A stretch of DNA of 64,000 nt from Kingdonia uniflora (GCA_014058105.1 JACGCM010000779.1:3472001-3536000), one strand, 5' to 3'; shown: positions 47,812 through 60,499, counted from the stretch's first letter. Translations and numbers: made by a program. Notes: generated from the sequence alone by a model not told the origin.

Positions 47812-48421
47812 CCAGGGTCGGCCCTGGCTTTTTTAAGGCCCTGTGGAAAAAAAAATGGGTCTTTTTTACTTGATATATTTATTTATTATTTTGTAGTACG
47901 TACATAACATAGGGAACGGATTAGGACACTAAGTCTTTGGGACACTATAAACTACTAAATCGAAGACATACACGTCGTTGATTTGAGGGTTTAGATTAGA
48001 GTAATAGGTGGCAAATATTACATGGCGTAGCACACCTCTCTTCTAATATTTGAAAAATATACTCTTCCCTTTAATTTTCAGAGATCTTTTCTCCCAAATG
48101 ATACATGGTTATTGATTCTTAATCGCAATCAAAAGAGTAATTTTTCTCATCGTCAACGATAATTATCTTCATTTCTATTTTTATCACGGCTTTAATTAAA
48201 GAACACAAACCATTATAAACAATATCATGCATTCTCAGCCATAGCAAATCGAATTGACACAATTGCATACCTAAATTTGTCTAAATTAGGTAACATTACA
48301 CCATTTCAGACCTAATTTTGCATTAATTCACCCAATTAAGATAACTGAGGATGTTGAACATATAAAATACCAGTTGACAATGATGGAGTTGATTTCTACC
48401 CTGAAAGCATAAATGAACTTA

Positions 48422-48923
48422 GGGGTGGGCAGAAAACTAAAGAAATTGAACCAAACCAATCTGAACCAAGCAAAATGGTTCAGGTTTTTAGGCTTCAGTT
48501 TCGGTTCCTAAATTAAGGAACCGAAAGGATTCGGTTTTGGTTTTGGTTTCTCCATAAGAAGAACCGACAAAAACCAAACCGAACAGAGATTAAACATTAT
48601 TAGTAAGCAAAACTCTAAATGTAGCTTAACCCTTTATTACTCTATATATTTTTCATGTATTAAAATATTAAAATGATGTATTATCAAGTAAATGTTTGAC
48701 TTAAACAATAACTTTACTAGTTTTGATAGAATGTAAACTGAGAAACTAAACCGATCCATTTTTCGGTTCAGTTTCAGTTTCGGTTCCTCCTATTTATTTC
48801 AGTTTAGTTTATAGTATGGCTAGTTTCGGTTTCGGCTTTGGTTTCTGATTTTAGGAACCGAAGTTTTTGGTTTCGGTTTTGGTTTTATACTAAAATTGAC
48901 CCAAACTGACCCATGCTCACCCC
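48422..48923. mobile_element. MITE with GGGGTGGGCA inverted ends
   Basis: The ends GGGGTGGGCA and, inward, GGGGTGAGCATG are inverted repeats, each flanked by TA. The interior is full of GGTTTCGGTT / AACCGAA words in both orientations. This matches a very common plant MITE style. TA on both sides allows either a TA duplication or hAT ends starting TAGGGGTG; I saw no clear 8-bp duplication, so the superfamily stays open. No coding capacity. Confidence 0.75.
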
Positions 48924-48925
48924 TA

Positions 48926-49560
48926 GATAAACATATAAGTCATGAAGGGAATGATTCATATCACAAAGCTACAGATGAAACATAATCAAATGAAGATATC
49001 TACATCAACAATATAGTCCTTATACCATTAGAAACCAAGATGTACTCCCCATAAGAACCTGAATCCCTGTCAACGAGAATTGGAAGGTGATATGGTGGAT
49101 GGTGATAATGAGACATCGGCAATTTACAAATCCCCTAACAACTCTAACTATGTTGGCCCAACAGATAGGACTTTACTATGGCGTGTGACAACCACTTTGT
49201 ACGACTGTGTCCTCGGTATGAAGCACTTATTCCTCTTGTTTCCACTTTGTGAATTGCCCACTAATCCCTTAAATTAGATGCTAAGTTAATGAAAGACACC
49301 TTATTACAACATTTGGACAGATATGACGAAGAATTCATGAAGGCGGTAAAGGAAAGTGCGGTAAAGGATTATATTATGAATGACATGTTGTAAATAGACT
49401 AATTTCTACTACTTTCTTTGTTGTAAAAACCCAAGTATTTCTTAGATGAATGTTGGTACATGATGGGATGATTTTTTCATCTATGCTATTACCTTCTTAA
49501 TTATAGTTGTCTTGAGTTTTCTTCTTATAGTCCACATTTTGTTATGAATTGTTGAGTAGT
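48926..49560 (+). other. possible short coding relic, family unknown
   Basis: An open frame at 49080-49277 (MEGDMVDGDNETSAIYKSPN...) is followed, in another frame, by DAKLMKDTLLQHLDRYDEEF and KAVKESAVKDYIMNDML to a stop at about 49392. The second piece looks more coding than chance. Neither is recognised. Confidence 0.3.
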
Positions 49561-50345
49561 ACTGTAGTAGACAATTTTCATGCTAACATAATTGTTGATT
49601 ACATATAAAATCGACAATTTCTAATTAACATATATAGTTTTTGGCTAAGTATAAAATCGATAATTTCTTATTAACATAATTGTTACTTTATTAGAATAAA
49701 AAATTTCTTATTAATAAAATTGTTGGCCAAGTTTAAAATCGACAATTTCTTATCACAGATGTTGATTACTGATGTTGGCCATAATTATGTAGTAAACTCA
49801 TGGGCTGATGCACCAACTAATTGTTGATATTAAAGCAAATCAAAAAAATTAAACAGAAAAAATTGTTGATTTAAGAGGAAAGCGACAATTTAAAATAAAG
49901 TAGTTGATGACAATATAAGAATTTATCAATTTTATACTGATGGAAATTGTTGATTCTTTATGTTTTCAACAATTTACACTAATGCAAATTGTTGACTCTA
50001 TATTGACAATGATTGTTATCTTCGACAAGTTACACTAGAAATATTGTCGGGTAGCTGCTCGACAATTTTGCCTATAGTTTCATATCTTATCTTAGTAATT
50101 TACCTATGTAATGCTAATTCACAAAATAATTATTGTAGATATCGTAAATTCACACAAACCAAAAAAAAAATCAACTACTAGTTCAAATATTATAGTTACC
50201 TCAAAACATCAAGCAAGTCAAATAATTTTTATAAATTACGGTCATTTCCAAGTACATCTTTAAATGACTACCTCATATATTCATAAACTATTGATTTCGA
50301 CAATTTCAATAATTATACTGTCGATTATCACTAAATTTGCCAATA
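49560..50345. repeat. zone of reiterated TTGTTGATT / TCGACAATT words
   Basis: AATTGTTGATT, AAATCGACAATTTCTTATTAAC and close variants recur a dozen times in both orientations, with CACTAGAAATATTGTCGGG at 50033. The texture resembles subterminal repeats of a DNA transposon. I could not pair two ends or find a duplication, so no element is called. Confidence 0.5.
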
Positions 50346-53300
50346 TGGTATAAACTTACTTTGACCACAAACATTTTCAATTCAAACCCAGAAGTTCAAA
50401 TTGCTGATTTATTACTATTTTGAAAATCCCTGACCACCAACGATGTTTCTCCATAATGTCACCAAATTAGGTTTGCTGAAACAATTTCCCACAATTTTCT
50501 GATTATGATACTTATTGGGTTGATGTAATCGCAAGCAAGTTCGAAGCCAAAAACAATTTCGGTTGATCTAATACATACTTGAGGACCGTGATCTTCTTCT
50601 TCCTGACTGGGTGAGTGATAGGCTAAAAAAAAAACCTCTACGTGATTAGCATTGTTAAACTAGGAGTAGAGAGATAGATAGCCATTGTACCAATTTTCAA
50701 TTACAGAGAAGAAAGAGCGACACAATTCTCACCTGTATCAAACATGCAGAGAGCCATTGTTTTTGTGTTGTAACTGTAAATAGTTGAAAGTAGGAGAGAA
50801 AGGAGAGAGATACGGAGAGAGAATTTTTTTCACAAAATCTGTTGTAGAGAGAGAATGAGTTTTTTTGATACATCCTTTCCGCATTTTATATTTATTTATT
50901 TATTATTGTCATTTCCACTATTATAATAACCACTCATCTCTTGTATAGTGGGTCTTAAGCAGTGTCTATAAAGTGTTTCATTTTTCAGTGTCCACGAATT
51001 TGTTTCCCATAACATATGCCTCTGTATAATGGGTTTGGTTTTGTCTATTCTTGGTTGAATTTGAACTGGGTTGGGCTTAATGTTATTTTTTTTGGGTTGT
51101 AAGCAAAGAAAATTCTTTGGGCCCTTTTTCCTTTCAGGCCTGTTGGCACCCCCAGGTCTGGGCCTGCTATGACAGAGCTGAAGGTTTCACTAGACCCTTG
51201 CATGCACAGTACTGACTGCATATTACATAAGGTCACGTTGAGGGATTAGATTATGAATTGAGAACATTCAAAATGGAATATGAGTCGAAGATCAATTATT
51301 AAAGCACCTAAAGTCTGATTATCGCTTATGGTTTGAGCTGGTTGATACTAATCCCTAACTACGAGTAAATTACAAGAGTGGTTATCCATATTAAGAAGAA
51401 GAAGAAGAAAGAAGAAGAAGAAGAAAAACTTAATTTAATTATTGAGCTTTAAGCATCCATCACGGGATGTGGAACTTGATAAACTTTTCTACAGTCTAGA
51501 TTATATTAGGCAAAACTCAAACTAGATCATGTCCGTTGAATAAAGCATGACAAATAATTAATATGGCCCTTATATTTACAATAAAAAAAATGTTTCTCGG
51601 GGATGTATTGTAAACCTACTTAAACTTATCTCTCTTACTCACCTCTCTCTTCTTCTGCCTCCTCTCGAAAGCTTAAGCTCAAGAACTCAATGCAGTTGAG
51701 GGTAATATTTGAGGATTTGCTTCATAATTACACTGATTTGATAGCGAGGCTGACGTATCGGGTGTAGTAGTTTGAAACGGAGGGGGAGGTTGAGGAGGGT
51801 GTGTTGAGGCAATTTGAAAAATAGGTGAAAGCTAGGGATAACTAACAGTTAAATAGCAATAAAAGTATAATTCTCTATGCTGCGTGATAAACATCAGCGT
51901 TACCATAACACGAAGTGTTTTTGTCAGTGTTTCCCTATTTTTATCATACTTCTATTTCCTGGAATAAACCATGTTATGAGTTGACCACATGGGTAGTTCT
52001 ATGAGTTTTAAAGTAGATTTTGTATTGAAAGCCTAGTACCTCTTTGAGCTTTATCGTGAATTATATGCAATCCGGAATCCAAAAGATGAATGCTATACTT
52101 CCTCTTTATTATGATAGAACCAAAGAGCATGTTTGTAAAACAAACACCCATCATTCAATTCGAACGATGATCTCGATGTCTCTTTTGGATCATCAGAATA
52201 TCAAGGTTTATCATTCATATGGAGTAACTAAAGAAGAGGAAACCAAGGTTTATCAATTTAATAATTTAGTTTAAATTTATGTGACATTAACTTGCAGTCA
52301 AGGCCAATCTGAAGTTGTTTTGTATGATTCTCAAACTATGTCAACTTGGAACCATAATAGTAGTAATCTATCGCATTTAACTTCGATTTGTATGAATTAA
52401 AATGGTGTTTATGAATATCTGTATATTATATTTTGGAGAAAAAAATTGATCTCTCTAGAGAGATCAAACTTTGATCTTTTGGCCTTACCTACTTGACATG
52501 TGTGATGAGAGAGAAAAACCTACAAGCCAAACCATAACACCTTTTTTTTTCTTTTCTCATTTTATCCTTCTTCTTATCTTTTTTCCACTTTTCTTTTCTC
52601 AAAATACAAAATATAAAATACTAGTATACCGGGTACCGGTAGGATCGACCGTAAAGTTTTGGCACTACAATTTTCTTCTTTGGTCATTTTATAGTTGATA
52701 ATTTAAAGTTCATGCTAGTTGTTTGGGGTCTTAAAAATACTACAATTTTTTTAAAATTTCACTTCTCAGTGAAAACAGATAATTGATAAAAATATCAGCA
52801 AAAGGTAGAAAAAGAAAATAAAATAAAATCTAGTAGATTCAGTTAAAATTCATGGCTTAGTTTGCAAATACTAGAACTTTTTATCATCAAACCCCAATCA
52901 AGCCGTATGTCAAAACCATCATGAACTTTATTTACAGTATACTATTCAAGAAGAAACCATTTTTAATCAAACCCGATAATACCATTTAACAAATTACAAA
53001 TATATATGGAAAAAGTACAAGCACAAATTTTAGCGAGAAAAATAGTTCCATTGCCACTAAAAGTAGATCTCTATACGATATTTTATCAAACATTTTAGGA
53101 GCATCTTTCTTCATGAGGATTTGCACAATCCAAGTCTTTTTTAGGAGGAAAGAATGTGCAAACATCTTAAAAAAATATCCACAATGAAATCCAAACTACA
53201 AAACAAAACTTCGAATAATCACAGAGATTGAAAACTAACATCTGAATTGGTCGATGACACTGAACTTATAATTACCAAAATCATGATTATTAGAACTTAG

Positions 53301-54500
53301 TGAACGATGCTTGAAACTGGAATTACAACCGGACAAGGGCTTTGAGACAAATCAGAATCAAGGGGCAAAAAACCCATTATTGAAAACCAAACGAAAGTAC
53401 ACAACAACAAATCTAATGAAATCAGAAATCCATGGAGCGAAAAAACCCAAGTATAGAAATCAAACAACTTTTGCACATCTTCCAAACACCCACAATTCTA
53501 AAAAAAGTAAACTTCAATATAAATAACAACAAAATTTGATTCTTCACCAAATGCACACAACATTACACAACCAAAATTTTCATGACTCATTAATATCCAT
53601 TAAAAATCAACCAAACAACCCATACCTACTACATTTTTTGTTTCATTGTTCTTACTTTTTTTTCTGCAAACAAATAATTGAAATGGAAGATACAATCTGA
53701 AGCAAGATTGAGACTTAATGGAGAAACCCTCCAAAATTATAGTGATTGGAAACCATTAATCAAAAGGTCAAAGATGTTATACAGATAGGCTTCAGTCCCA
53801 GAGATTGAGATATATATCGTGTGTGTGTGTGTGAGAGAGAGAGTTCAGTTAGAGATCTCGTGGGTTTTCAATTAAGAGAGAGTACAGTTGGAGAAGTAAG
53901 TGGAAAGTAGTTTGAACTTGAAGAGAGAGAGAGAAAGATGGGTAACATGGACTATTACAGTGCTTTTAACAGTTATAAGAAGGGTAATTTTGGAAAAGAA
54001 AAAGCTTCAGTCAAGACAGAAACACATTTTTGGTGGTTACTGGTACAAGGGAGACCTTCCTATCGGTTGGTCTAATAATTACAAGTCCCTAAAAATTTCA
54101 CAAAGAATGAAGCTTTAACAACAATAATCATTACAGGTTGCATGAACAACCCAAAATTAACCAACTTCGATGAAGCTTTAAATTGTTTACAGGGTACAAG
54201 TCCATTGTCGATGATCTTAACTACCAAAACATCTCAGCCATTTTTTGGGTAGAAAAAAACAAGTTCCATTAAACAAGAACGTAAGAGTGCAAAGGATTAT
54301 TCAAATTTATTTAAAAAAAATCCATTAAGCATCTTCAGTCTGATGGTTGCAGGGTAAAGGTCCTTTCTTAGTAATCCTATTATTTTTTGTTGTAGAAAAA
54401 ATTGCAGCAAAAAGTTCCAAGAGAGAAACCGAAAAAAGAGACTTTAAGACTCATGGAAAACTGGCTTAAGCAAGTAGAGAGAGAGTGAAGAAGACTACGA
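50346..54500. other. long stretch without a recognisable gene
   Basis: AT-rich DNA with microsatellites: (GAA)n at 51393-51425 and (GT)n(GA)n at 53819-53843. Purine-rich leader-like tracts (GAGAGAGAGAAAG) lie near 50790-50850 and 53840-53940. Short frames at 51045-51236, 52044-52274, 53311-53526 and 53900-54118 have no domains I know. Confidence 0.45.
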
Positions 54501-55135
54501 ATTTGCTAACCCCCCCCTAACAGAGGGTTGTGACAACCCTCTCTCTTATTGGCTAGGGATTTAACAGAAGTTAGTAAAGAGGTTTCCTTCTTTAAAACTC
54601 TATGTTTACTAGATTTCCCGTGAGAAACCTCCCCTAAATTCTCTCTACTTTCTCTTTCCTCTTGCCTTCTCCTTTTTTTCTTTTTTGTTAGCTTCTCTGA
54701 ATTTGATGGCGTAATTTTTTTTTATGGAAGAGTAGGGTCAAGATTAAAAACGATTTGATTAAAAATATGTTTATATTTTATTATATACAAGTATGAAGAT
54801 TTAAGGCTGGTAAACGATGTTTAATATTGAATTGTTCTCGTACATGAGATTCAGTAAGATGGGTGCTCACGGAGTTAAACTTACTATTTGAAACAAGAAC
54901 CGTCAATGGGGTTCGTAGTGTAAAAAATGAGATTGAATTTCTTAATTGCAAAAGGCGTAATGTTTATATCTCGTACAGAAAATATAAATTAGGTGAGAAA
55001 GATTTTCTCTTGGAGAATCTAATATATTTACAGTTAAAATAAAGAAACTTTTTATTAACTTCTGTTAAATCTCTATCCAATAGAGGAGATGGTTGTCACA
55101 ACCCTACAAGGAGGATTGTCAAAGGGTTGGCAAAT
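54501..55135. mobile_element. MITE with inverted ends of about 85 bp
   Basis: The left end ATTTGCTAACCC...GTTGTGACAACC...TTAACAGAAGTTAGTAAA is mirrored by the right end, inward ATTTGCCAACCC...GTTGTGACAACC...TTAACAGAAGTTAATAAA. The arms differ by a spacer indel of about 10 bp near the tip. Each arm contains the palindrome GTTGTGACAAC. Long inverted ends suggest a Mutator-like MITE, but no 9-bp duplication is evident. The interior is non-coding. Confidence 0.8.
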
Positions 55136-55149
55136 CCAAACTCGATATT

Positions 55150-55754
55150 TCCCACTGGGTTTCCCATTTAGTATCAGAAATATTACATGCCTCACCTAAA
55201 ATTTATTAGAGGGAAGATTAAACTCTTACACCACTAAGTTAATACTCTTCTAGGGGTTCTAACAAATATATTTAATAGAAATAAAGAAAGCTTCTAATAG
55301 ACACACTTGCGTGGAGTCCTAGAATGGGATTCCTCCACGATCTCTAGTGAGGATTTTTAAGATGAGATTGTATAAATGGATGAGATTACAAATAAAGGCT
55401 CAAGTAGACTGAATCTTCAAGCTTCAGAAGGTGCTCGAAGGTTATTAGAGCTTCTCTAGGGTGTGTGAAGGGGGAAATCTCAATCCCTCTATGGTGGCTC
55501 TTCTCCCCTATTTATAGAAGATATAAAAGGTGATGTCGCTATAGAGATGTCAAGTTACGAGTGTATCCTTCATTATAATTACTTTGTACTAAAGTCGGTT
55601 CTACTAGAATTGTTAGCTGAGTTATCTACTTTTGACCAGGCGCTGAGTAGGCTTGTTGTAGTTATGGTAAATTTGTAAGTTTGGTAGGCTTTGAGCTGCT
55701 TGGAAGTCTTCGAATATCTAGCATGTCCTCGAAGTCTTCGAGTAGGCTACTACA
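55150..55754 (-). repeat. 3' LTR of element C
   Basis: Minus-strand start TGTAGTAGCCTACTC at 55754, directly after the PPT. TATA box CTATAAATAGGGG (minus) at about 55506-55518. It holds CGAAGACTTCGAGGACATG, a CTTCGAAG-like inverted phrase. The left edge near 55150 is approximate, because the next element abuts it. Confidence 0.65.
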
Positions 55755-55771
55755 TTCGCCCCCTCTCAGCT
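55755..55771 (-). other. polypurine tract of element C
   Basis: GCTGAGAGGGGGCGAA on the minus strand directly precedes the LTR. It is the same type as in copy A. Confidence 0.7.
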
Positions 55772-56589
55772 GAGACCTCAACAAAGATTTGTCGAGGGTT
55801 TTTGCTGAGAAGTTGTATGTATGGGAATTTGGAAATTTGATTGCTATTATTGTGCCAGTTACCGAGATCATTTATGGTTAATTATGTTAATTGCGATTAT
55901 GTAGCATTAACGATCTTTAAACCTCCTATAAAAGGAGTTGTGGGGGATAAAATTTTCCTTAACATATTGCTTACTCTCTTCTCAACTCCTTTCTTCAATG
56001 ACTATTTTCCTTCGTGAAGCAAGATAAAGACTCAGTCTCAGAGCCAACAATAAGAGTTGGATAATTGGATAGCTACCAAGGTGGTAGAGTTGACAAGAAA
56101 ATACTTCGGCCAAATGAACTTGGGGAGCTGCCAGACCTCGTTAACCTTCACAAAGGCGAGCGGATCGGCCAAGAACGAGACGATGCGAAGGAGTTTAGCT
56201 TCTGATGGGTGATATTTGAGCAGCATCTCCTTCAAGTTGCAGAGTAGTCTGCGTTATTGAGGGCCCTGGCTTAGCGGTTGGTGGTGGAGGAGGGTGGTGG
56301 TAGTGGCAGTTCAGAGCGCTCGAAGAGTTGCCCTGATGGTAATTGATGTATCAATTCCTTCAGTTGTTTGGTCTTGTATGTTTACTGTTATGAAGGTTTT
56401 TGTTATTTTCTTTTTTCTTTCTTTTATTTGAAATCGAAAGAAAAGACTTGATATGTATCATATCTATCACTGATGCTTAAGAATTGAATATTCTAAAGTC
56501 TGATAAAAGGAAATGATCTAGAAAATGGTAATGACAGGAATCTCTGGTCGTCGAAGGTCTTAGAATGAGGTCATTCAAGGGTTATGAAA

Positions 56590-56830
56590 ATGAAGTTGAA
56601 TGGAAAAGATGAAAAAAGAATATTATTTTTTAATTTTGTAAGTCGAAGGTTGTGAAAAGATGTAACATGATACAAAAAGAGTAGTATTTTTGTGAATCGA
56701 AGGTTAGGAAAAATTCAGAGAAAAAGGATGCAACATGAATCAAAAAGTGTGACATTCTTGTAGGTCAAAAGTTTTCAAATACTTCGAAGGAAATTGATGT
56801 AACAAGAATCTGAATGAAAAGATTTTTTGA
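56590..56830. repeat. decayed tandem repeat, about 55-70 bp unit, three copies
   Basis: TTTGTAAGTCGAAGGTTGTG, TTTGTGAATCGAAGGTTAGG and TTGTAGGTCAAAAGTTTTC each head a unit that ends with GATGTAACATGA-like and CAAAAAGAGTAGTAT-like text. It sits between the antisense gene and the LTR, on the LTR side of that gene; in copy A the array sits on the pol side. Confidence 0.6.
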
Positions 56831-57379
56831 GCTCCAATTATAATAGGGTCGATTGTTGTTGGCATCGATGGGTCTAGTTGGAATCCCAAGGTCTATCATA
56901 TGTTCGAGGGCGCCGACTGTACCGATCTGACTCTTATAGGCTTTAGTCCATACATGTAGGGCCTTACCTGTCTTGAACAGAGTACAGAGCAGGGTTCAGT
57001 AGTCACCTCATGTCTGATTTATGGTATGATAATGGTTGTCGTGTGTAGTAAACGCATGTTATCCCATATTTTAAGACTTCAATTTGTAACAAGCACTTGG
57101 GTGTACCAGTGACATTTTCATTCGAGGCATAAAGAAAGAGATTTGCATAAATCAATTTGAGGGCAATTATGTATAGGAGGGTTTATGTCTACTTGATTTG
57201 AGGAGCTCGAAGAAAAAATTGAGCTACTAAGCTAGAAGAGCTAGGTGGTCAAAGCGTTTAAAGAGGCGGGAAAAATTTGTAAAGGACGGTTTGCTTGTAT
57301 TATTGAGGGAAGGTGGGGAGGTGAGAGGGAGTGGGGGTTTGAAAATAGTTTTTTTAAGATGAGAGAGAGAGAAAAAAAA

Positions 57380-59130
57380 TAGAGAGAGCGAAAGCGAGAA
57401 GCAAGTTGTTAATCATCTTGTCATTTGTCTAAAGGAGAGAAGAAGAACCCTGCTGTTGTTGATGGAGATCATATAAGAATGATAGTGCCAATCATTACTG
57501 TTGACGGAGATTGTCTAACAACACCAGTACCAGGTATGTCCTTGTCTTTGATTTGTTCTGTCTTTGCCATTTGTTTTTTTGCTTTTTATTTAAATTTGGT
57601 AATTTAGATTAGGAAATGCTTGGTATCCTTCATTAATGGTGAATGCTTGTGGTTTTGGAGAAGATGGTAGTTGTTGGGCGGGGTGGAGTAGAAGAGGGTT
57701 CGGTTGAGAGATTGATTTATGTTTGTACCTTTTGAATATTATCTTAAAATTGATTTATTAGTAGGTGTTGTAGCTAGTTGGGGATTCGACTAGGTATGTT
57801 CCATTCGAGGCTAGATTTGGGTATATCCGATAGGTAATGCTTAGTAAATCACCAAGGGGTTGGTCTAATGGGATTAACGAGGGGTTGTAACTCGAAGATA
57901 TCAAGCTAACTGGGTCCCTCTTCTTCTGTAGGGTATTGAATGCGCACCTATGAGTCTTTGACGATGAGGCTAATTGATGAGGTCGAGGACATAATGAATA
58001 AGATGAGTACTTCCGGTCGAGAGGAAGAGAGTAATAGTGATATGGAGGAATTGCAAATGTTCCTCCTCTTGTGGTTATTGAGCCCGACGTCGACTCTATA
58101 AAATAAAGGCAGAGAAGAGCACGGATAGTTGGAGATAATGACAAAGAGTAGAGTGAAGATGAAGTAGTTGGGAATAACCTAGTAGGAGACGAAAGAGAAG
58201 GTGAAGAAAAAGAGGATGAGGAGGGGGAGGGGATTGGAATAGGGAAAATGATAGGAGTAGGCATGACGAATATTACGAGGACGATGGTATCAGTCTTGCA
58301 GAAGTTAATCCCCGAGAGTAAAAGAGGCTTGGCTGATTTCTGGAAAAAAAAAATTACAACCTGGTTGGTAAGGGCTTCTTCTTAATTCCTAGTGGACCGA
58401 GATTTTCCTTTGAGGATGGGCCCGCGAATGGAATTATGGCTTTTCGAGGGCATATTAGGTTGGGTATGCAGCTCCCCCTTTACCGTCTTGTGAAGGAGGT
58501 GTTAAATTTTTGGGGTGTTCCCCCTTGCTAAATGAATGACAACGTTTATGAGATCATGAGAATCATAAGGGCCTTGAATGAGGAGTTGTTGGCCGAAGGT
58601 AGGCCTCTGGTAGAGTGCAAGGATATTGTAGCCTTTCACTTGAAAAAGAGTAACCTGAAGGTAGGGACCTTTCATATTCAATGTCATCCTGACAAACCTT
58701 GGCTATTCGACTTGTGCTTGACTGGCTGCAGGTGTGATACGGATCTTGTGGTCGTAATGGGGAATTACGAACACCTCGAAGGTGAAGAGGAGTTGGCCTT
58801 AAGAAATAGGGTTTTCAAACGTGGTAGGTGCTATTTTGATTACTTTATCGAGTGTTTTCCTTTTTTGCGTTTTTAACTTTAATACTCTTGTTTACAATGT
58901 CTTGAAGTAGAGTTCCAGATAGTTCCTGATGCTATCTAGACAATCTAATAGATGATAACGACGACTGTATTAACAACATCTTTTGAAAGCTAAGGATGTT
59001 GAAGAGAAGGCAAAAGAAAATTAGATAGCCTTCTGAAAGGTCTACCGAGCTCTCAAGGACCATCGAAAAGAATAAAATTTTCTACTTCCCAGGAAGGTTC
59101 GGAAGCCATGGATTATGATAATGTTACAAG
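57380..59130 (+). pseudogene. antisense gene of element C (gypsy-type transposon domain)
   Basis: A purine-rich leader precedes a first exon (about 57425-57538: KGEKKNPAVVDGDHIRMIVP) that ends at a donor CCAG|GTATGT. An acidic exon (about 57955-58260: VGDEREGEEKEDEEGEG) follows an acceptor-like CTTCTGTAG. The conserved domain is at 58360-58830: GFFLIPSGPRFSFEDGP, HIRLGMQLPLYRLVKEVLNF, PPC-stop-MNDNVYEIMRIIRALN, CHPDKPWLFDLCL and DLVVVMGNYEHLEGEEE. Then GTAGGT donor near 58823, and a last basic piece LLKGLPSSQGPSKRIKFSTS to about 59130. Position by position the domain matches exon 1 of the copy A gene (G-x-x-LPL-x-x-L-x-K, P-x-Q-x-N, a PL-F-DL pair and the closing G). A few stops and at least one shift break it. 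Confidence 0.65.
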
Positions 59131-59878
59131 TCCGAAGGGTACTTACGTCCACTACACCAAAAAGAGAAGAGCATAAAAAAAGAAAAAAGAAAAAACTAAC
59201 TTAACAAAACAATTGAGATTGTAGACGTTACAAAACGATACCACTTAGAGACATTTTCCTAGGCTCCTGTCATTTTTTCTACTTTTAATCTCGGGTTTTT
59301 CTTTTCTCTCCACATAGTTTCCTTCTCGCAACTCTCAGTTTTGGTTTCCCTCCATCCTACTATCCATTTCCCTCCTTCCATGATTCTCTCCCAAATTATT
59401 TGTTTCTAGTTCGATTATCTATGCCTCATCTTCCTCTCCCAAATAGATTACAATCAAATTCGTAGTTTTTGCTAAGTAGCAATTTGAGGTATGGTCTCAC
59501 ATATCTAACTCTCCCTTTATTTCGCTTACAAAATTATTGGTATTTTACCTTCTATCTCTTCTATTACAATCAATTTGTTTGGGGTTTCAGATTTGAGGTG
59601 AAGCGCTCTATTGTAATTCATTGATTTGCAGTTTTAAAGAAAATTGGGTAAACCTCTCACCTTTACATTGCTTATTTTTGTTTGTAATTTCTTCATAATT
59701 ACCTGTAGGTTGTATTTGTAATTAGTGACATGAAACTAACTGTGTTTTTACTATTGTTTCTCTTGATTTTGCAATTACTATGTGGGTAAAATGGTTGTAT
59801 AAGTTTGGGAATTTGCAATCTGCATCTTTGTTAAATTGACATGTAACTAAAGGACCTTGACCAGGAAAGAGTTGTCGT
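59131..59878. other. no recognisable gene
   Basis: Pyrimidine-rich sequence (CTTTTCTCTCC, TTTCCCTCC) that looks like an untranslated leader or intron. CACTACACCAAAAAG at 59150 looks like a transposon tip but has no partner. Confidence 0.35.
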
Positions 59879-60499
59879 TGTAGGGTTCCTATCCCTCGAT
59901 CTCACCTAAAGTTGAGTTTCGCCAGTTCGAATCACCTCCATTTCAAACTCAGGCATTTTTAACATAACTTACCCAGTCAACATTCCAACTTACCCTATGA
60001 ACTGGTTAAGAACGTAGACTGAACTTAAACTGAAAAGCCTTATCCAGTCAAAGACACATGTCTCTCACGAACTAGTCAGTTACTCAGTCAACTGCCATTA
60101 ACCATATTGTTCGAAAAACGTGCTCCAACACGATGAAGAGTTGTGAAGAAGGCCTATATAAAGAAAAAGTTCTAGAAGAGACAGGGACCAGAAAAATTAC
60201 ACATGAGATCATCAAAAATCTACTTATCCTAAATTCTCAGCAACATTCAAGCTTCTTAGTTACAAGGTTCAAGCTTTTCTATATCTAGAGATCACGTGTA
60301 ATAAGATATCCACCTCAAGCAATAAAGAAACATTTACAAAAATCCTCCACTGGAGGTTGTGGTTTATTCCATATTCAGAGGTTTTCCATGCTAAAATCAC
60401 CTGTGTCATTTCTTACTTTCCATTAGAAAATTATTGCAGGTTCATTGGTGTGATAGTGAATTCTAAGCCATTTCAAGTTTACGGAATTTGGTCATTACA
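59879..60499 (+). repeat. 5' LTR of copy B
   Basis: TGTAGGGTTCC...GGTCATTACA, 621 bp, with TGTA/TACA ends. TATA box CCTATATAAAG near 60153-60163. GGAGGTTGTGGTTTATTCCA near 60351 is the transcribed part. The homologue in copy A is at 43042-43621. Confidence 0.9.

Larger units (their letters stand above)
55150..59150 (-). mobile_element. 3' part of a Tat/Retand-type element (element C, minus strand)
   Basis: Read on the minus strand the order is: antisense gene (which therefore reads on plus), a degenerate repeat array, PPT and 3' LTR. The layout mirrors the 3' half of copy A. Gag and pol are missing; they are probably cut off near 59150-59878, where copy B's LTR starts. Confidence 0.7.

Noticed and set aside
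50033..50950. Possible small CACTA element between CACTAG and TATAGTG
   Set aside because: The inner ends do not match each other and the flanking 3-mers differ (TTA and GGT).
47812..51170. hAT-like ends CAGGGTCGGCCCTGG and CAGGTCTGGGCCTG
   Set aside because: The words resemble ends of plant hAT elements, but pairing is weak, there is no 8-bp duplication and no transposase is present.
57758..58264. 168-codon minus-strand frame rich in Ser and Pro
   Set aside because: It is the complement of an acidic Glu/Asp-rich stretch of the plus-strand antisense gene of element C; low-complexity shadow.
59150..59165. CACTACACCAAAAAG as a CACTA tip
   Set aside because: No partner end, subterminal repeats or duplication were seen; the base run fits the tail of the element C gene.
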